Shown piece after piece: positions 37,981-45,574 of a stretch of 64,000 nucleotides of DNA. The stretch lies in NCBI GenBank assembly GCA_017561935.1, contig JAFZBE010000041.1, positions 41,454 through 105,453 of the forward strand, in the 5' to 3' direction. The stretch is from Bacteroidales bacterium. GTDB lineage: Bacteria > Bacteroidota > Bacteroidia > Bacteroidales > UBA3663. Position 1 is the stretch's first letter. Every line of letters starts with the position of its first letter. A model generated the notes under the pieces. That model was not told the origin of the DNA. It did not search any database and saw only the letters and a list, made by a program, of their open reading frames with translations. A program made the position numbers and the translations under genes.

Positions 37981-38061
37981 GGAAAAACGGACAAAAATAC
38001 TCATTTTTGCAATGGAAAAACGGACAAAATCGACCGATTTTATGTTGGAAAAACGGACAAA
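37981..38061 (+). repeat. Three direct repeats of GGAAAAACGGACAAA at 33-bp spacing
   Basis: The 15-bp sequence starts at 37981, 38014 and 38047. The 33-bp period is three helical turns, which fits an operator. The last copy lies at codons 3-7 of CotH3. The frame also stays open through all three copies. Confidence 0.85.
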
Positions 38062-40405
38062 GCTCTTCTTGGCAAGCCTTGCGCTTGGTGTGCTGACAGC
38101 GACGGCCTCGGCTGATGCTCTCGGTTCAAATGAATCGGGGCACCTTGTCATCAACGAGATAATGCAGTCGAATGTAGAGTGCTTGATGGTCGATAATGAC
38201 TATCCAGATTCGTGGGTGGAACTCTACAACCCCAGCGAAGTGGAAGTGAGTCTTGGAGGTTATTCCATCGGAGAACATGCCGATGGAACGGATGCTTGGC
38301 CATTGGAAAATAGTGCGTCGATTCCTGCTTGGGGGCATTTGGTTATCTATTGCGACAAGAAAGCGGAAGGACTGAATACCGATTTCCGATTGGATTCGGG
38401 CAAGGGAGAGCTGTATTTGTTTGATGCTGGAGGAAGGATCATTGACCAGCTTATTTATGAGAAGATGCCTGCTCCGAACATTGCGTTCGGTCGCATGAAT
38501 GATGGGAGTGAAGCTTGGCACTATGAATTGCAGCCAACTCCTGGTACTGCGAATGTAGGACAAGGAACGTCGGACGTTGCACTCGACCCCGTTTTTAGCT
38601 TGGAGGGTGGCATCATGTCCAATCCATTCACGCTTATTGTGACTTTACCCGATGAGGATTGTCCAAGTGACGCTTCGATTTATTGGACTACCGATGGTAG
38701 CGAACCTGGCATACAATCGGCGCATGCCAAGGAGGTGACTCTCAATATCGATCACTCGATGGTCGTTCGTGCCAAGATTCTTTCTCAGGAGTATCTGCCA
38801 GCACGCTCGGTCACTCATTCCTATATCTTTCCCCCCCGTGAATTGAAGATGCCCGTTTTTTCGTTGGCTACTGACAACGATTATCTATATGACGATATAA
38901 TCGGTATTTTGGCAGGAGCGGAAGATGACCCGAATGCAAACTACATGCAGAGTTGGAGACGGCCGCTCAACGTGGAGTGTTTCGTTTCTGATAGTACTGC
39001 CTTGAATCAACTGTGTGAAACTTCTGTTGGCGGTAAGACATCGCGCGTCTATAGGCAGAAATCGTTGAGGCTCTATGCTCACAAACGCTTCGGCACAAAA
39101 CGTTTCAAATATCCTTTTTGGTTCGAAAAGCCAGATGTAGAAAAGAACTCTTCACTGATGCTTCGCAATGGAGGCTCGCGGAGTTTCGGTTCGAGGACGA
39201 ACGATGCCTTTGTGCAACAGTTGTTCGGTACCCATGTCACCGACTTGGATTGGCAGGCCTATCGCCCCGTGATTGTGTATATCAATGGGGAATACAAAGG
39301 TGTCTTCGAATTGAGGGAACGATCGGACGAACATTATGTCGAAGCAAATTTTGGCATTGATGACAACGATATCTATCAAACTGATAATCTCTTCTACGGA
39401 GAGGGTACGTTCGACAATTTGGTTTCGCTCATTTGGGACAAATCACCTTCATTTGAAGCTATTGGCAAATTGATGGACATCAGCGAATTTGTCAATTATC
39501 TGATTGCTGAGGCATATTGTGGCAATAGGGACTGGCCGGGGAACAACATCTTCGCATGGGCTCCAAAGTCGGAGGGTGGACGCTGGAGGTGGATTTTGAA
39601 AGACTTGGACGAATATAGATTCTATTCGAACGAAAAGAATTTCTTGAACTATATGTTCGTGAAAGGACAGGAGGGCGAGGATGTCAAGAAAAAGGATAAT
39701 GAGAAGGGACATAAGTTCTTTACAACTTTGTTTTCCTTCGAGCAATTCCGCAGTATGTTCGTCAATCGATTCAGTGCGTATCTTGGCGATTTCCTGAAAC
39801 CATCGGTTGCCTGCGATATGCTGACCGAAATAAGGAATGAGATTGAAGACGAGATGCGTTATACTTTTGACGCATATTCTTCATCTGGAACCTATAACTG
39901 GTATAAATACGAGCAGAATGCGATGTTGGATTATACCAAGGAACGTGCTGCTGCGATGTATCGTAATCTGTCAGAAACATTCTCGTTGGGCAAAGTGGTT
40001 CCTGCTGTCATTGAGACGAAAGGTGTGAAGGTCTCGCTCAATGGTGTAATGCTCAAGGCTGGTGATTTCGATGGTGCTTTCTTCCACGACTGGGTCTCGA
40101 CAGTTGAGTCTGAAGAGATTACAGAAGGTTGGATGTTATCATTGTTGTTGCTTGATGGTACGAAAAAGAACTATCATATCCCATCATCTGCCGTGCATAT
40201 TGATTTGAGGGATTACCCAGAATGTGATTCGGTATTCTTGAAACCATTCTCCTCTTCAGATAGCTCTATCTACGTTTTCGAACAAGTGCCCGTTGCAGAG
40301 GATGTATATTGCTATGACCTTTGTGGACGACGGGTAAGTCATCCTGAAACAAGACAAATTACGATATATAAAAGGAAGAAGATTGTAATAACCGAAACAC
40401 GATGA
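38042..40405 (+). CDS. CotH-kinase-like secreted protein 3, with lamin-tail-like domain
   Basis: The 787-residue protein has the same layout as CotH2: signal peptide (TKLFLASLALGVLTATASA), lamin-tail-like domain (HLVINEIMQSNVECL, YPDSWVELYNPSE), chitobiase-type domain (IYWTTDGSEPG) and CotH kinase (KSLRLYAHKRFG, MLRNGGSRSFGSRTNDAFVQQL, RPVIVYINGEYKGVFELRERS, WRWILKDLDEYRF). The end (YCYDLCGRRVSHPET) resembles a short type IX sorting tail. The DNA is visibly more AT-rich than CotH2, suggesting a different origin. The start is uncertain: 38042 gives a clean signal peptide, 38012 is an in-frame alternative. Its stop overlaps the SGNH gene. Confidence 0.85.
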   Translation: MLEKRTKLFLASLALGVLTATASADALGSNESGHLVINEIMQSNVECLMVDNDYPDSWVELYNPSEVEVSLGGYSIGEHADGTDAWPLENSASIPAWGHLVIYCDKKAEGLNTDFRLDSGKGELYLFDAGGRIIDQLIYEKMPAPNIAFGRMNDGSEAWHYELQPTPGTANVGQGTSDVALDPVFSLEGGIMSNPFTLIVTLPDEDCPSDASIYWTTDGSEPGIQSAHAKEVTLNIDHSMVVRAKILSQEYLPARSVTHSYIFPPRELKMPVFSLATDNDYLYDDIIGILAGAEDDPNANYMQSWRRPLNVECFVSDSTALNQLCETSVGGKTSRVYRQKSLRLYAHKRFGTKRFKYPFWFEKPDVEKNSSLMLRNGGSRSFGSRTNDAFVQQLFGTHVTDLDWQAYRPVIVYINGEYKGVFELRERSDEHYVEANFGIDDNDIYQTDNLFYGEGTFDNLVSLIWDKSPSFEAIGKLMDISEFVNYLIAEAYCGNRDWPGNNIFAWAPKSEGGRWRWILKDLDEYRFYSNEKNFLNYMFVKGQEGEDVKKKDNEKGHKFFTTLFSFEQFRSMFVNRFSAYLGDFLKPSVACDMLTEIRNEIEDEMRYTFDAYSSSGTYNWYKYEQNAMLDYTKERAAAMYRNLSETFSLGKVVPAVIETKGVKVSLNGVMLKAGDFDGAFFHDWVSTVESEEITEGWMLSLLLLDGTKKNYHIPSSAVHIDLRDYPECDSVFLKPFSSSDSSIYVFEQVPVAEDVYCYDLCGRRVSHPETRQITIYKRKKIVITETR

Positions 40406-41187
40406 TAAAATATTATTCTGCCGCTTTGCTTATCGACCTATTCATGTTGACGGCCTGCCATCATCATGTGGAGGAAGTGATTGAACCTCAGCCTGAACCT
40501 ATCGATAGTTTACCGGTAATAGACTACACCCTCTCGCCCAACTATGGCAAGAGTATCGGTATCTTTGGCGGATCGTTTTGCAACATCGCGGAGTCAGATA
40601 GCTGCAAGTTTTATTGGCAGGAGAAGCTACAGCTCAGCCTATTCGGTCATGGCATCAATGGCGCAGGCTACAGCCCCCTTACACAGGAAAATGGAGTCCA
40701 GTATGCCGTTGATCGCTGCTGTCGTCGTGATGATCCCCACGATATCTACCTGCTTTGGTCGCCGAGCAATGATTTCTCGAAGGGGCGAGCTTCCATTGGT
40801 TCACTCAGCGACTTCACCGAGGCCGATGGTTACGACACGTCGAAGCTGGGTACGATGCTGGGTGGGATGAACTACTGCTATCACACACTAAAACAGAAGA
40901 ACCCCGATGCCGAGATTCTTCTGTTTACGACGTTGCCAATCTTCAATAAAGGAGCAGCGGGATATGACACGCTCTATTCCGAAGGCATCGGCCTCCGTCA
41001 TTTCGTTGATGCCCAGATTCAGTGGGCCAAGGCGCACGATGTTCCTTACCTCGACCTCTTCCGTCGTTCGGGCTTCACGCACAGCAACTATAGCCTATAC
41101 TATCAGAAGGACAAGCTTCACCCGAACGTCGAAGGATACAAGCATCTCGCCAACATCACCTTGCCTTTTCTCGCTTTCCCTCGCTGA
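40402..41187 (+). CDS. SGNH/GDSL-type hydrolase lipoprotein
   Basis: The 261-residue protein has a lipoprotein signal (LLIDLFMLTACHHH). Block I appears as IGIFGGSFCN (Ser in a GGS instead of GDS), with a Gly in HGINGAGY, and the Asp-His pair is in KDKLHPNVEGY near the end. This is the SGNH fold used by esterases that act on acyl groups of surface polysaccharides and peptidoglycan. It starts within the CotH3 stop codon (ATGA), so the two are probably translated together; its DNA is richer in GC than CotH3. Substrate unknown. Confidence 0.78.
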   Translation: MIKYYSAALLIDLFMLTACHHHVEEVIEPQPEPIDSLPVIDYTLSPNYGKSIGIFGGSFCNIAESDSCKFYWQEKLQLSLFGHGINGAGYSPLTQENGVQYAVDRCCRRDDPHDIYLLWSPSNDFSKGRASIGSLSDFTEADGYDTSKLGTMLGGMNYCYHTLKQKNPDAEILLFTTLPIFNKGAAGYDTLYSEGIGLRHFVDAQIQWAKAHDVPYLDLFRRSGFTHSNYSLYYQKDKLHPNVEGYKHLANITLPFLAFPR

Positions 41188-41195
41188 TTTATTTT

Positions 41196-41226
41196 GTCAC
41201 ACAGATTTCCACAGATAGGCACAGAT
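41196..41226 (+). repeat. Half copy of the CACAGAT palindrome
   Basis: A left arm only, with CACAGAT at three positions 10 bp apart. No right arm follows. Confidence 0.8.
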
Positions 41227-41278
41227 ATTCGCTACGCGCTCCGAGGGTCGTCCGAATTACTCTACGGAATAGTAATCT

Positions 41279-41338
41279 CTACGGACTTCTGGGACTTTAG
41301 GGACTATTAGCTTGGAGCCACACTGTCCTTTAAGTCCG
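41279..41338 (-). repeat. 60-bp element related to the 28.4 kb palindrome
   Basis: Reading the minus strand, GGACTTAAAGGACAGTGTGG and AATAGTCCCTAAAGTCCCAG match 28401-28459 at about 83% over 59 bp. The element lies between two CACAGAT-type sequences. Confidence 0.75.
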
Positions 41339-41385
41339 AAAACACGAAAAGGCCCTAAAATGTTTTTTCTGCGTGATGTCGTTTT

Positions 41386-41483
41386 GTCACACAGATTTCA
41401 CTGATTTTCACAGATCATTTCTTTTTTCGTAAATTGCTGACGCGCAAACGATTATCTGTGCTCATCTGTGGCATCTGTGTGAC
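41386..41483. repeat. Solitary CACAGAT palindrome
   Basis: A full 98-bp unit starting GTCACACAGAT and ending ATCTGTGTGAC, like those at 62.6-63.9 kb but with a different middle. It sits between the convergent SGNH hydrolase and cvfB genes and could end transcription for both. Confidence 0.85.
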
Positions 41484-41533
41484 CTTATTCCAAGAAATGT
41501 GTGCCCTTGTTCCATGAACTCTGTGAGGTCTTC

Positions 41534-42382
41534 TCACTCTTCGGAGTTGTCGAGCAGCTGGATGCCATCTTCAAGTAGCGCGATGCGCTGTTGCTTGTAG
41601 AGGGCGCCGATGGCTTTCTTGAAGGTCTTCTTCGACATCTGCAGCTCAGAGGCGATGAGCTCGGGCGAAGAGTGGTCGGTGAGCGGCAGGAAGCCTTGAC
41701 GGCGATGCAGCGCCTTAAGGATAGTTGCCTCGGCTGGATCAATCATCTGGCGATAGCCGATAGGCTGGAGGCTGAGGTCGATCTTGTCATCTTCGCGCAC
41801 ACCTTTGACCCAGGCGCGCAGACGTTCGCCGATGTGTATCTCCTGGAAGATCTGGTTCTGATAGAGGAGACCGACATGCTGGTTGTTGATGATGACCTTA
41901 TAGCCAAGCGGGGTGCGTTGCCAAACGAGGGCTTCGACCTCCTGTCCTTCTTCGTAGGCGGGTGGCACGTTGCCCAGGTGCTTGCCGACCTTGGCGGTGC
42001 CGACTATGCGGCCCGATAGCTGGTCTATATAAATATATATAATGTATCGATGGCCTTCCTCCATCTTCTGTGCTTGTTCGCGATGGGGGATGAGCAGTTC
42101 TTTCGAGGTGCCCCAGTCGGCGAACGCACCGACCTGATTGACGCTGTTGATTTTCAAATAGGCAAATTGCCCCACGGTGGCGTAGGGATGTTCGTTGGTG
42201 GCGATGAGTCGTGCCTCGGCATCCTGATAGACGAAGACCTTCAGTTCATCGCCCACTTTGGCTCCTTCGGGCACGTAGCGCTTCGGCATGAGTATTTCGA
42301 GTCCGTCCCCTCCATCGAGGTATAGGCCGAAGTCAACCATCTTCGCCACCTTCAGCGTATTGTATTGTCCTAATTGTGCCAT
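41534..42382 (-). CDS. cvfB: S1-domain RNA-binding protein CvfB-like
   Basis: The 282-residue protein has three S1-like OB domains in a row (LKVAKMVDFGLYLDG ... EILMPKRYVPEGAKVGD; LKINSVNQVGAFADWG ... ELLIPHREQ; VGLLYQNQIFQEIHIGERL) followed by a winged helix (SELQMSKKTFKKAIGALYKQQRIAL). This matches CvfB, an RNA-binding protein that affects virulence in Staphylococcus; its precise target is not well known. It begins 15 bp after the toxin gene, so it may be transcribed with the AbiE-type pair. Confidence 0.87.
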   Translation of the reverse strand: MAQLGQYNTLKVAKMVDFGLYLDGGDGLEILMPKRYVPEGAKVGDELKVFVYQDAEARLIATNEHPYATVGQFAYLKINSVNQVGAFADWGTSKELLIPHREQAQKMEEGHRYIIYIYIDQLSGRIVGTAKVGKHLGNVPPAYEEGQEVEALVWQRTPLGYKVIINNQHVGLLYQNQIFQEIHIGERLRAWVKGVREDDKIDLSLQPIGYRQMIDPAEATILKALHRRQGFLPLTDHSSPELIASELQMSKKTFKKAIGALYKQQRIALLEDGIQLLDNSEE

Positions 42383-42396
42383 TTCCTTGTTCTGTT

Positions 42397-43473
42397 TTAG
42401 TGTTTGTTATTGTTATTGTTTTGAATCTCCCACCAATAGAAGAACGCTTCTGGATGTGTCTTCTTCAGTTTGTTTAGCTTTGTCGGCAATGGTTGGTGTA
42501 ACACTGCCGAAGTCAACTCGCTAAACTTTTCAGGAGAATAATGGTTTACTTTATTTATGCCATTTTCAATAAGATTGCATAAATATGCTACTTTAGATGC
42601 ATTGATGATGGCGGAGTCGAGCGTGTATCTTTCGCTATGTATAAAGTTCCCAATGCGACTGATTCCATCTTGAAGAAGTTTGAATTCTTCAGGATTCTGC
42701 GATCCTCTCATACAGATACAAAGTGCAGTCTGGAATATGTCATCAAGTACGGAATGTATATCATTTGATTGTCTATGCCTGTATTGGAGTTCAATCGTAG
42801 CGAATTGAATGAATGTTTGTCGGGTAACGGAAAGATTGCCAGTGATGTCGAACAATGAAGCAACATCAAAGAGTTGTTTGATAATCTCCATGGTGCATAT
42901 TCTTTCTCCTTTGAAGAAAGGAATACCAGTGGTGTGTGGAGCAAAAGCGGTCAATTTATCACCCAATAAATCTTCGTGACTGGGTAGATTAACAAAGACA
43001 AGAGGCTCCTCGGTAAGTAGAAGAGGACTCTGGATGGGAAGTGATACTATGCTCGAATAGTATGTGTCCTCAAAGAGTACATCAAGTAGGATTATGTCTT
43101 GTCCTCTTTTGCCAGGATAACTTATCTCGTAATAGAATTTGGCATGTTGCTTAGGGACATCTGTGCGTGTAACGCGTTCAATCATTTCCACCCTCTCAAA
43201 GCCATACTCTTCTGCATATTGTTTTAGATAGGGCTCAATATTTGTGCCAGGAGGGCAAATGATATCAATGTCTATGGACAGTCGTTTGCTGGTATTCAGA
43301 TGGAGCATAAGCGAACTTCCTCCCTTGAATAGGAAAGGACACCCAGAGCGAGCAAGTGCTTCAAGTAGGGAAAATGCTCTGATGGTTTTTTCAACCAAAG
43401 TAGAGTCATGGATCCTCATGCGGTGTGCAGATTCGGTAATCCATTCTAAGGTTCTACTCTTTGGATTTATCAT
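42397..43473 (-). CDS. AbiEii-type nucleotidyltransferase toxin
   Basis: The 358-residue protein has the AbiEii/AbiGii signature: FLFKGGSSLMLHLNTSKRLS, with the catalytic acids in IDIDII, and LPSHEDLLGDKLTAFAPHTTG later. In known type IV-like systems this toxin is a nucleotidyltransferase that modifies tRNA or another substrate and is countered by the AbiEi antitoxin, giving phage defence by abortive infection. The DNA is more AT-rich than most of the window. The start overlaps the antitoxin by 20 bp, so translation is coupled. Family is well supported; activity is inferred. Confidence 0.9.
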   Translation of the reverse strand: MINPKSRTLEWITESAHRMRIHDSTLVEKTIRAFSLLEALARSGCPFLFKGGSSLMLHLNTSKRLSIDIDIICPPGTNIEPYLKQYAEEYGFERVEMIERVTRTDVPKQHAKFYYEISYPGKRGQDIILLDVLFEDTYYSSIVSLPIQSPLLLTEEPLVFVNLPSHEDLLGDKLTAFAPHTTGIPFFKGERICTMEIIKQLFDVASLFDITGNLSVTRQTFIQFATIELQYRHRQSNDIHSVLDDIFQTALCICMRGSQNPEEFKLLQDGISRIGNFIHSERYTLDSAIINASKVAYLCNLIENGINKVNHYSPEKFSELTSAVLHQPLPTKLNKLKKTHPEAFFYWWEIQNNNNNKH

Positions 43474-44197
43474 GATTTATGGCATTAACGATCTGTTCTA
43501 CGGTTTCCTTTCGGTTACGGCGTGAAGCGTATCTTAATAGTTTCCTCATGTTGAAATTATTACGTTCAAGCACAGATTCAAAGATGTTGTAGATTTCCGA
43601 TCCACTGGCAAAATGAAGTTCGTTATCATTGATGGCATCCACAAGGATTTTCTCTATTCGAGGAACAGTGCAACCCTCAACTTCGGTCAAAGGAGATTGC
43701 CCGATTAATTGACGTACTACGATTGCTTTTGACCCTGAAAGATAACGCTCACAGTCCAAAGCAGATGGAGTAAGAAATACCTCTCGATTATGGTCTAAGC
43801 TTTGTAAAGCGTGAAAGACCGGTTCCATGCCGTCGCGCTCTACATCAACAAGTGTATAACCTATATTTGGAACATGCAGCATGAATGAAGATAATACCTT
43901 TGGACTCCAGATGCATATAGAAAGAAATGGAAATTGTTGCCTCAATTGCTTAAAGATATCCTTTTCCCATTCAGTAGGAAGATAAATGAATTCGGGAAGA
44001 GTACTTTCGGTTAGGCAATACTCTCCATGTCCAATGCGTCGAAGGGTACCCGAAGCAAGAAGTCGCATGATTTGGTTGTCAACAGTTCTTGCGCTGATGT
44101 CTGGCAAGCGGTTGGCAATATCATGGAGAAGACCCTTTCGTGTGAAAGTCCCCCCTTGCATTGTAGCATAGTTCAATATGGCTTCTGTTGTTGTCAT
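43454..44197 (-). CDS. AbiEi-like antitoxin (DUF6577-like)
   Basis: The 247-residue protein has an N-terminal winged helix (GGTFTRKGLLHDIANRL, ARTVDNQIMRLLASGTLRRIG) and a C-terminal domain with LYIWS/PKVLSSFML-type and SKAIVVRQLIGQSPL motifs, fitting AbiEi-type antitoxins that sit before AbiEii toxins. Such antitoxins repress their own promoter by binding inverted repeats, and a perfect 24-bp inverted repeat spans this promoter. ATG 44197 is preferred over 44236, because the promoter -7 box (44221-44214) lies between them. Confidence 0.82.
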   Translation of the reverse strand: MTTTEAILNYATMQGGTFTRKGLLHDIANRLPDISARTVDNQIMRLLASGTLRRIGHGEYCLTESTLPEFIYLPTEWEKDIFKQLRQQFPFLSICIWSPKVLSSFMLHVPNIGYTLVDVERDGMEPVFHALQSLDHNREVFLTPSALDCERYLSGSKAIVVRQLIGQSPLTEVEGCTVPRIEKILVDAINDNELHFASGSEIYNIFESVLERNNFNMRKLLRYASRRNRKETVEQIVNAINHDKSKE

Positions 44198-44213
44198 AGT
44201 CTTGAAAACGCTG

Positions 44214-44245
44214 CAAAAATACATCATTTTTGTCAAATCTCCAAA
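44214..44245 (-). promoter_or_regulatory. Promoter of the AbiE-type pair
   Basis: On the minus strand TTTG (44245-44242), 20 bp, TATTTTTG (44221-44214), an exact consensus match. Transcription would start about 10 nt before the ATG. Confidence 0.8.
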
Positions 44246-44271
44246 TTATTTGACAAAAATGATGTATTTTT
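44215..44271. promoter_or_regulatory. Perfect 24-bp inverted repeat, antitoxin operator
   Basis: The arms at 44215-44238 and 44248-44271 are exact reverse complements, separated by 9 bp. They begin AAAAATACATCATTTTTG. The repeat covers the -7 box in one arm and the -33 box in the centre, so binding would block transcription. Confidence 0.85.
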
Positions 44272-44343
44272 ATTGGCGCTTTATCAAAAGGAATGTCAAT
44301 TGAGAATCTCTTTATTGCATTTTAAGAGATTATTACCTTATAG

Positions 44344-45057
44344 TTATTCTTTATTGACGATGAGTTTGTCGCCCTGGAGCTCGGGGACGACACCGAAGAT
44401 GCTTTTGCGGAGGCAGTAGTTGATGTCGGCGCGGAAGCCGTGCTGGATGAGGCGGCGGGCATGCTCGCTCTGCATCAGGATGTTCGAGAAGTCGCGATTA
44501 GCCTGATGCCAGAGGGCGACGGCCATGCGTGCGCCATCGCTGGCAGCTTCTACACCATCTTCAGCGAGCAGCGTGCTGGTGAGGGCACCTGCGAAGAGCG
44601 AGTCTTCGAGGCAGATGCGTCCGTTGGCGCCCGAGCAGACGATGAGCACATCCTTGCCCAATGAGAGAATGCGGTCCGTCAGGGCGCGCAGGTTGACGAA
44701 CGCACCGATGAGGAGCTGGTAACAGTCGGCGGCTCCTTTGATGGCCTTGGTGCCGTTGGTGGTCATGAAGACGATGGCCTTGCCGTTGACCTTATCGACC
44801 GAATATTCGGAAGGGGAATTGCCGAAGTCGGCGAACGAACAGCGCTCGGTAGCCTGTTCGGCGCCCACCAGATGCCCGAGCGACTTGTAGGCAAGCGCTT
44901 CCTGTTCGGTGGCCACGGGGATGATGTAGGTGGCTCCGTTGGCAAAGGCCGTACAGATGGTAGTGGTGGCACGGAACACGTCCGTCACCACCACGACACT
45001 GTCACGATGCTCGTAGAGATGGATTAGGCTTGGAGAGAAACAGATCTCGATTTGCAT
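44344..45057 (-). CDS. comB: 2-phosphosulfolactate phosphatase family (ComB)
   Basis: The 237-residue protein has the ComB pattern: VVVVTDVFRATTTICTAFANGA near the start, AEQATERCSFADFGNSPSEY, and FMTTNGTKAI in the middle. ComB removes phosphate from 2-phosphosulfolactate, a step in coenzyme M synthesis in archaea, but in bacteria that lack coenzyme M its real substrate is not clear. It follows trxA by 8 bp on the same strand and is probably co-transcribed. The link to thioredoxin is not explained. Confidence 0.9.
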   Translation of the reverse strand: MQIEICFSPSLIHLYEHRDSVVVVTDVFRATTTICTAFANGATYIIPVATEQEALAYKSLGHLVGAEQATERCSFADFGNSPSEYSVDKVNGKAIVFMTTNGTKAIKGAADCYQLLIGAFVNLRALTDRILSLGKDVLIVCSGANGRICLEDSLFAGALTSTLLAEDGVEAASDGARMAVALWHQANRDFSNILMQSEHARRLIQHGFRADINYCLRKSIFGVVPELQGDKLIVNKE

Positions 45058-45065
45058 TGTTTATC

Positions 45066-45380
45066 TTACAGATTTGCATCAATCAGTTTCTGGAGGTCAG
45101 CTTTGGCAGCGAGACCGACCTTCTTGCCTACCACTTCGCCATTCTTGATGAGGATGACAACGGGAATGTTACGGATACCGAACTTGGCGGTGAGGTCTTC
45201 GCCTTCATCCACATTGTACTTGCAGATTTCAGCCTTGTCTTCATACTCTTCGGCGAGCTGCTCGATGATAGGAGAGAGACGCTGACAGGGGCCGCACCAT
45301 GGTGCCCAGAAGTCAATGACTACGAGTTTGTCACTTGCCAGGATTTCGTTGGCATTTTGATCTGTGATTTGCTTTGCCAT
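45066..45380 (-). CDS. trxA: Thioredoxin
   Basis: The 104-residue protein is a classic thioredoxin with the redox motif WAPWCGPCQ at about residues 29-33 and the cis-proline loop RNIPVVILI. It has no signal peptide, so it acts in the cytoplasm, passing electrons from thioredoxin reductase to target disulfides. It is the first gene of a probable trxA-comB operon. The leader contains a terminator-like hairpin after the promoter, suggesting control by attenuation. Confidence 0.95.
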   Translation of the reverse strand: MAKQITDQNANEILASDKLVVIDFWAPWCGPCQRLSPIIEQLAEEYEDKAEICKYNVDEGEDLTAKFGIRNIPVVILIKNGEVVGKKVGLAAKADLQKLIDANL

Positions 45381-45413
45381 AATGTTTTATATTAATTGTT
45401 AGTGATACTTCTT

Positions 45414-45448
45414 AAAAAAACTGACGCCCATCTCACGACAGTCGTCAG
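45414..45448 (-). terminator. Terminator-like hairpin before trxA
   Basis: On the minus strand CTGACG ... CGTCAG (45446-45421, some further pairing) is followed by a run of seven T (45420-45414). It lies between the trxA promoter and its ATG, so it may serve the upstream glycosidase gene, act as an attenuator, or both. Confidence 0.6.
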
Positions 45449-45492
45449 CCCTTTCTCTCATTTTATGAAGTTTTGTGGAATTACTCACGATG

Positions 45493-45524
45493 CAAAGATA
45501 GGGCGTTTTTTGTAATGTTCCAAA
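45493..45524 (-). promoter_or_regulatory. Promoter for trxA
   Basis: On the minus strand TTTG (45524-45521), 20 bp, TATCTTTG (45500-45493), exact consensus. The leader would be about 105 nt. Confidence 0.75.
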
Positions 45525-45574
45525 CATTTCATCCAAAAAGTCTCTTTTTTTAAGGTTTTTTTACAAATGGAGCC

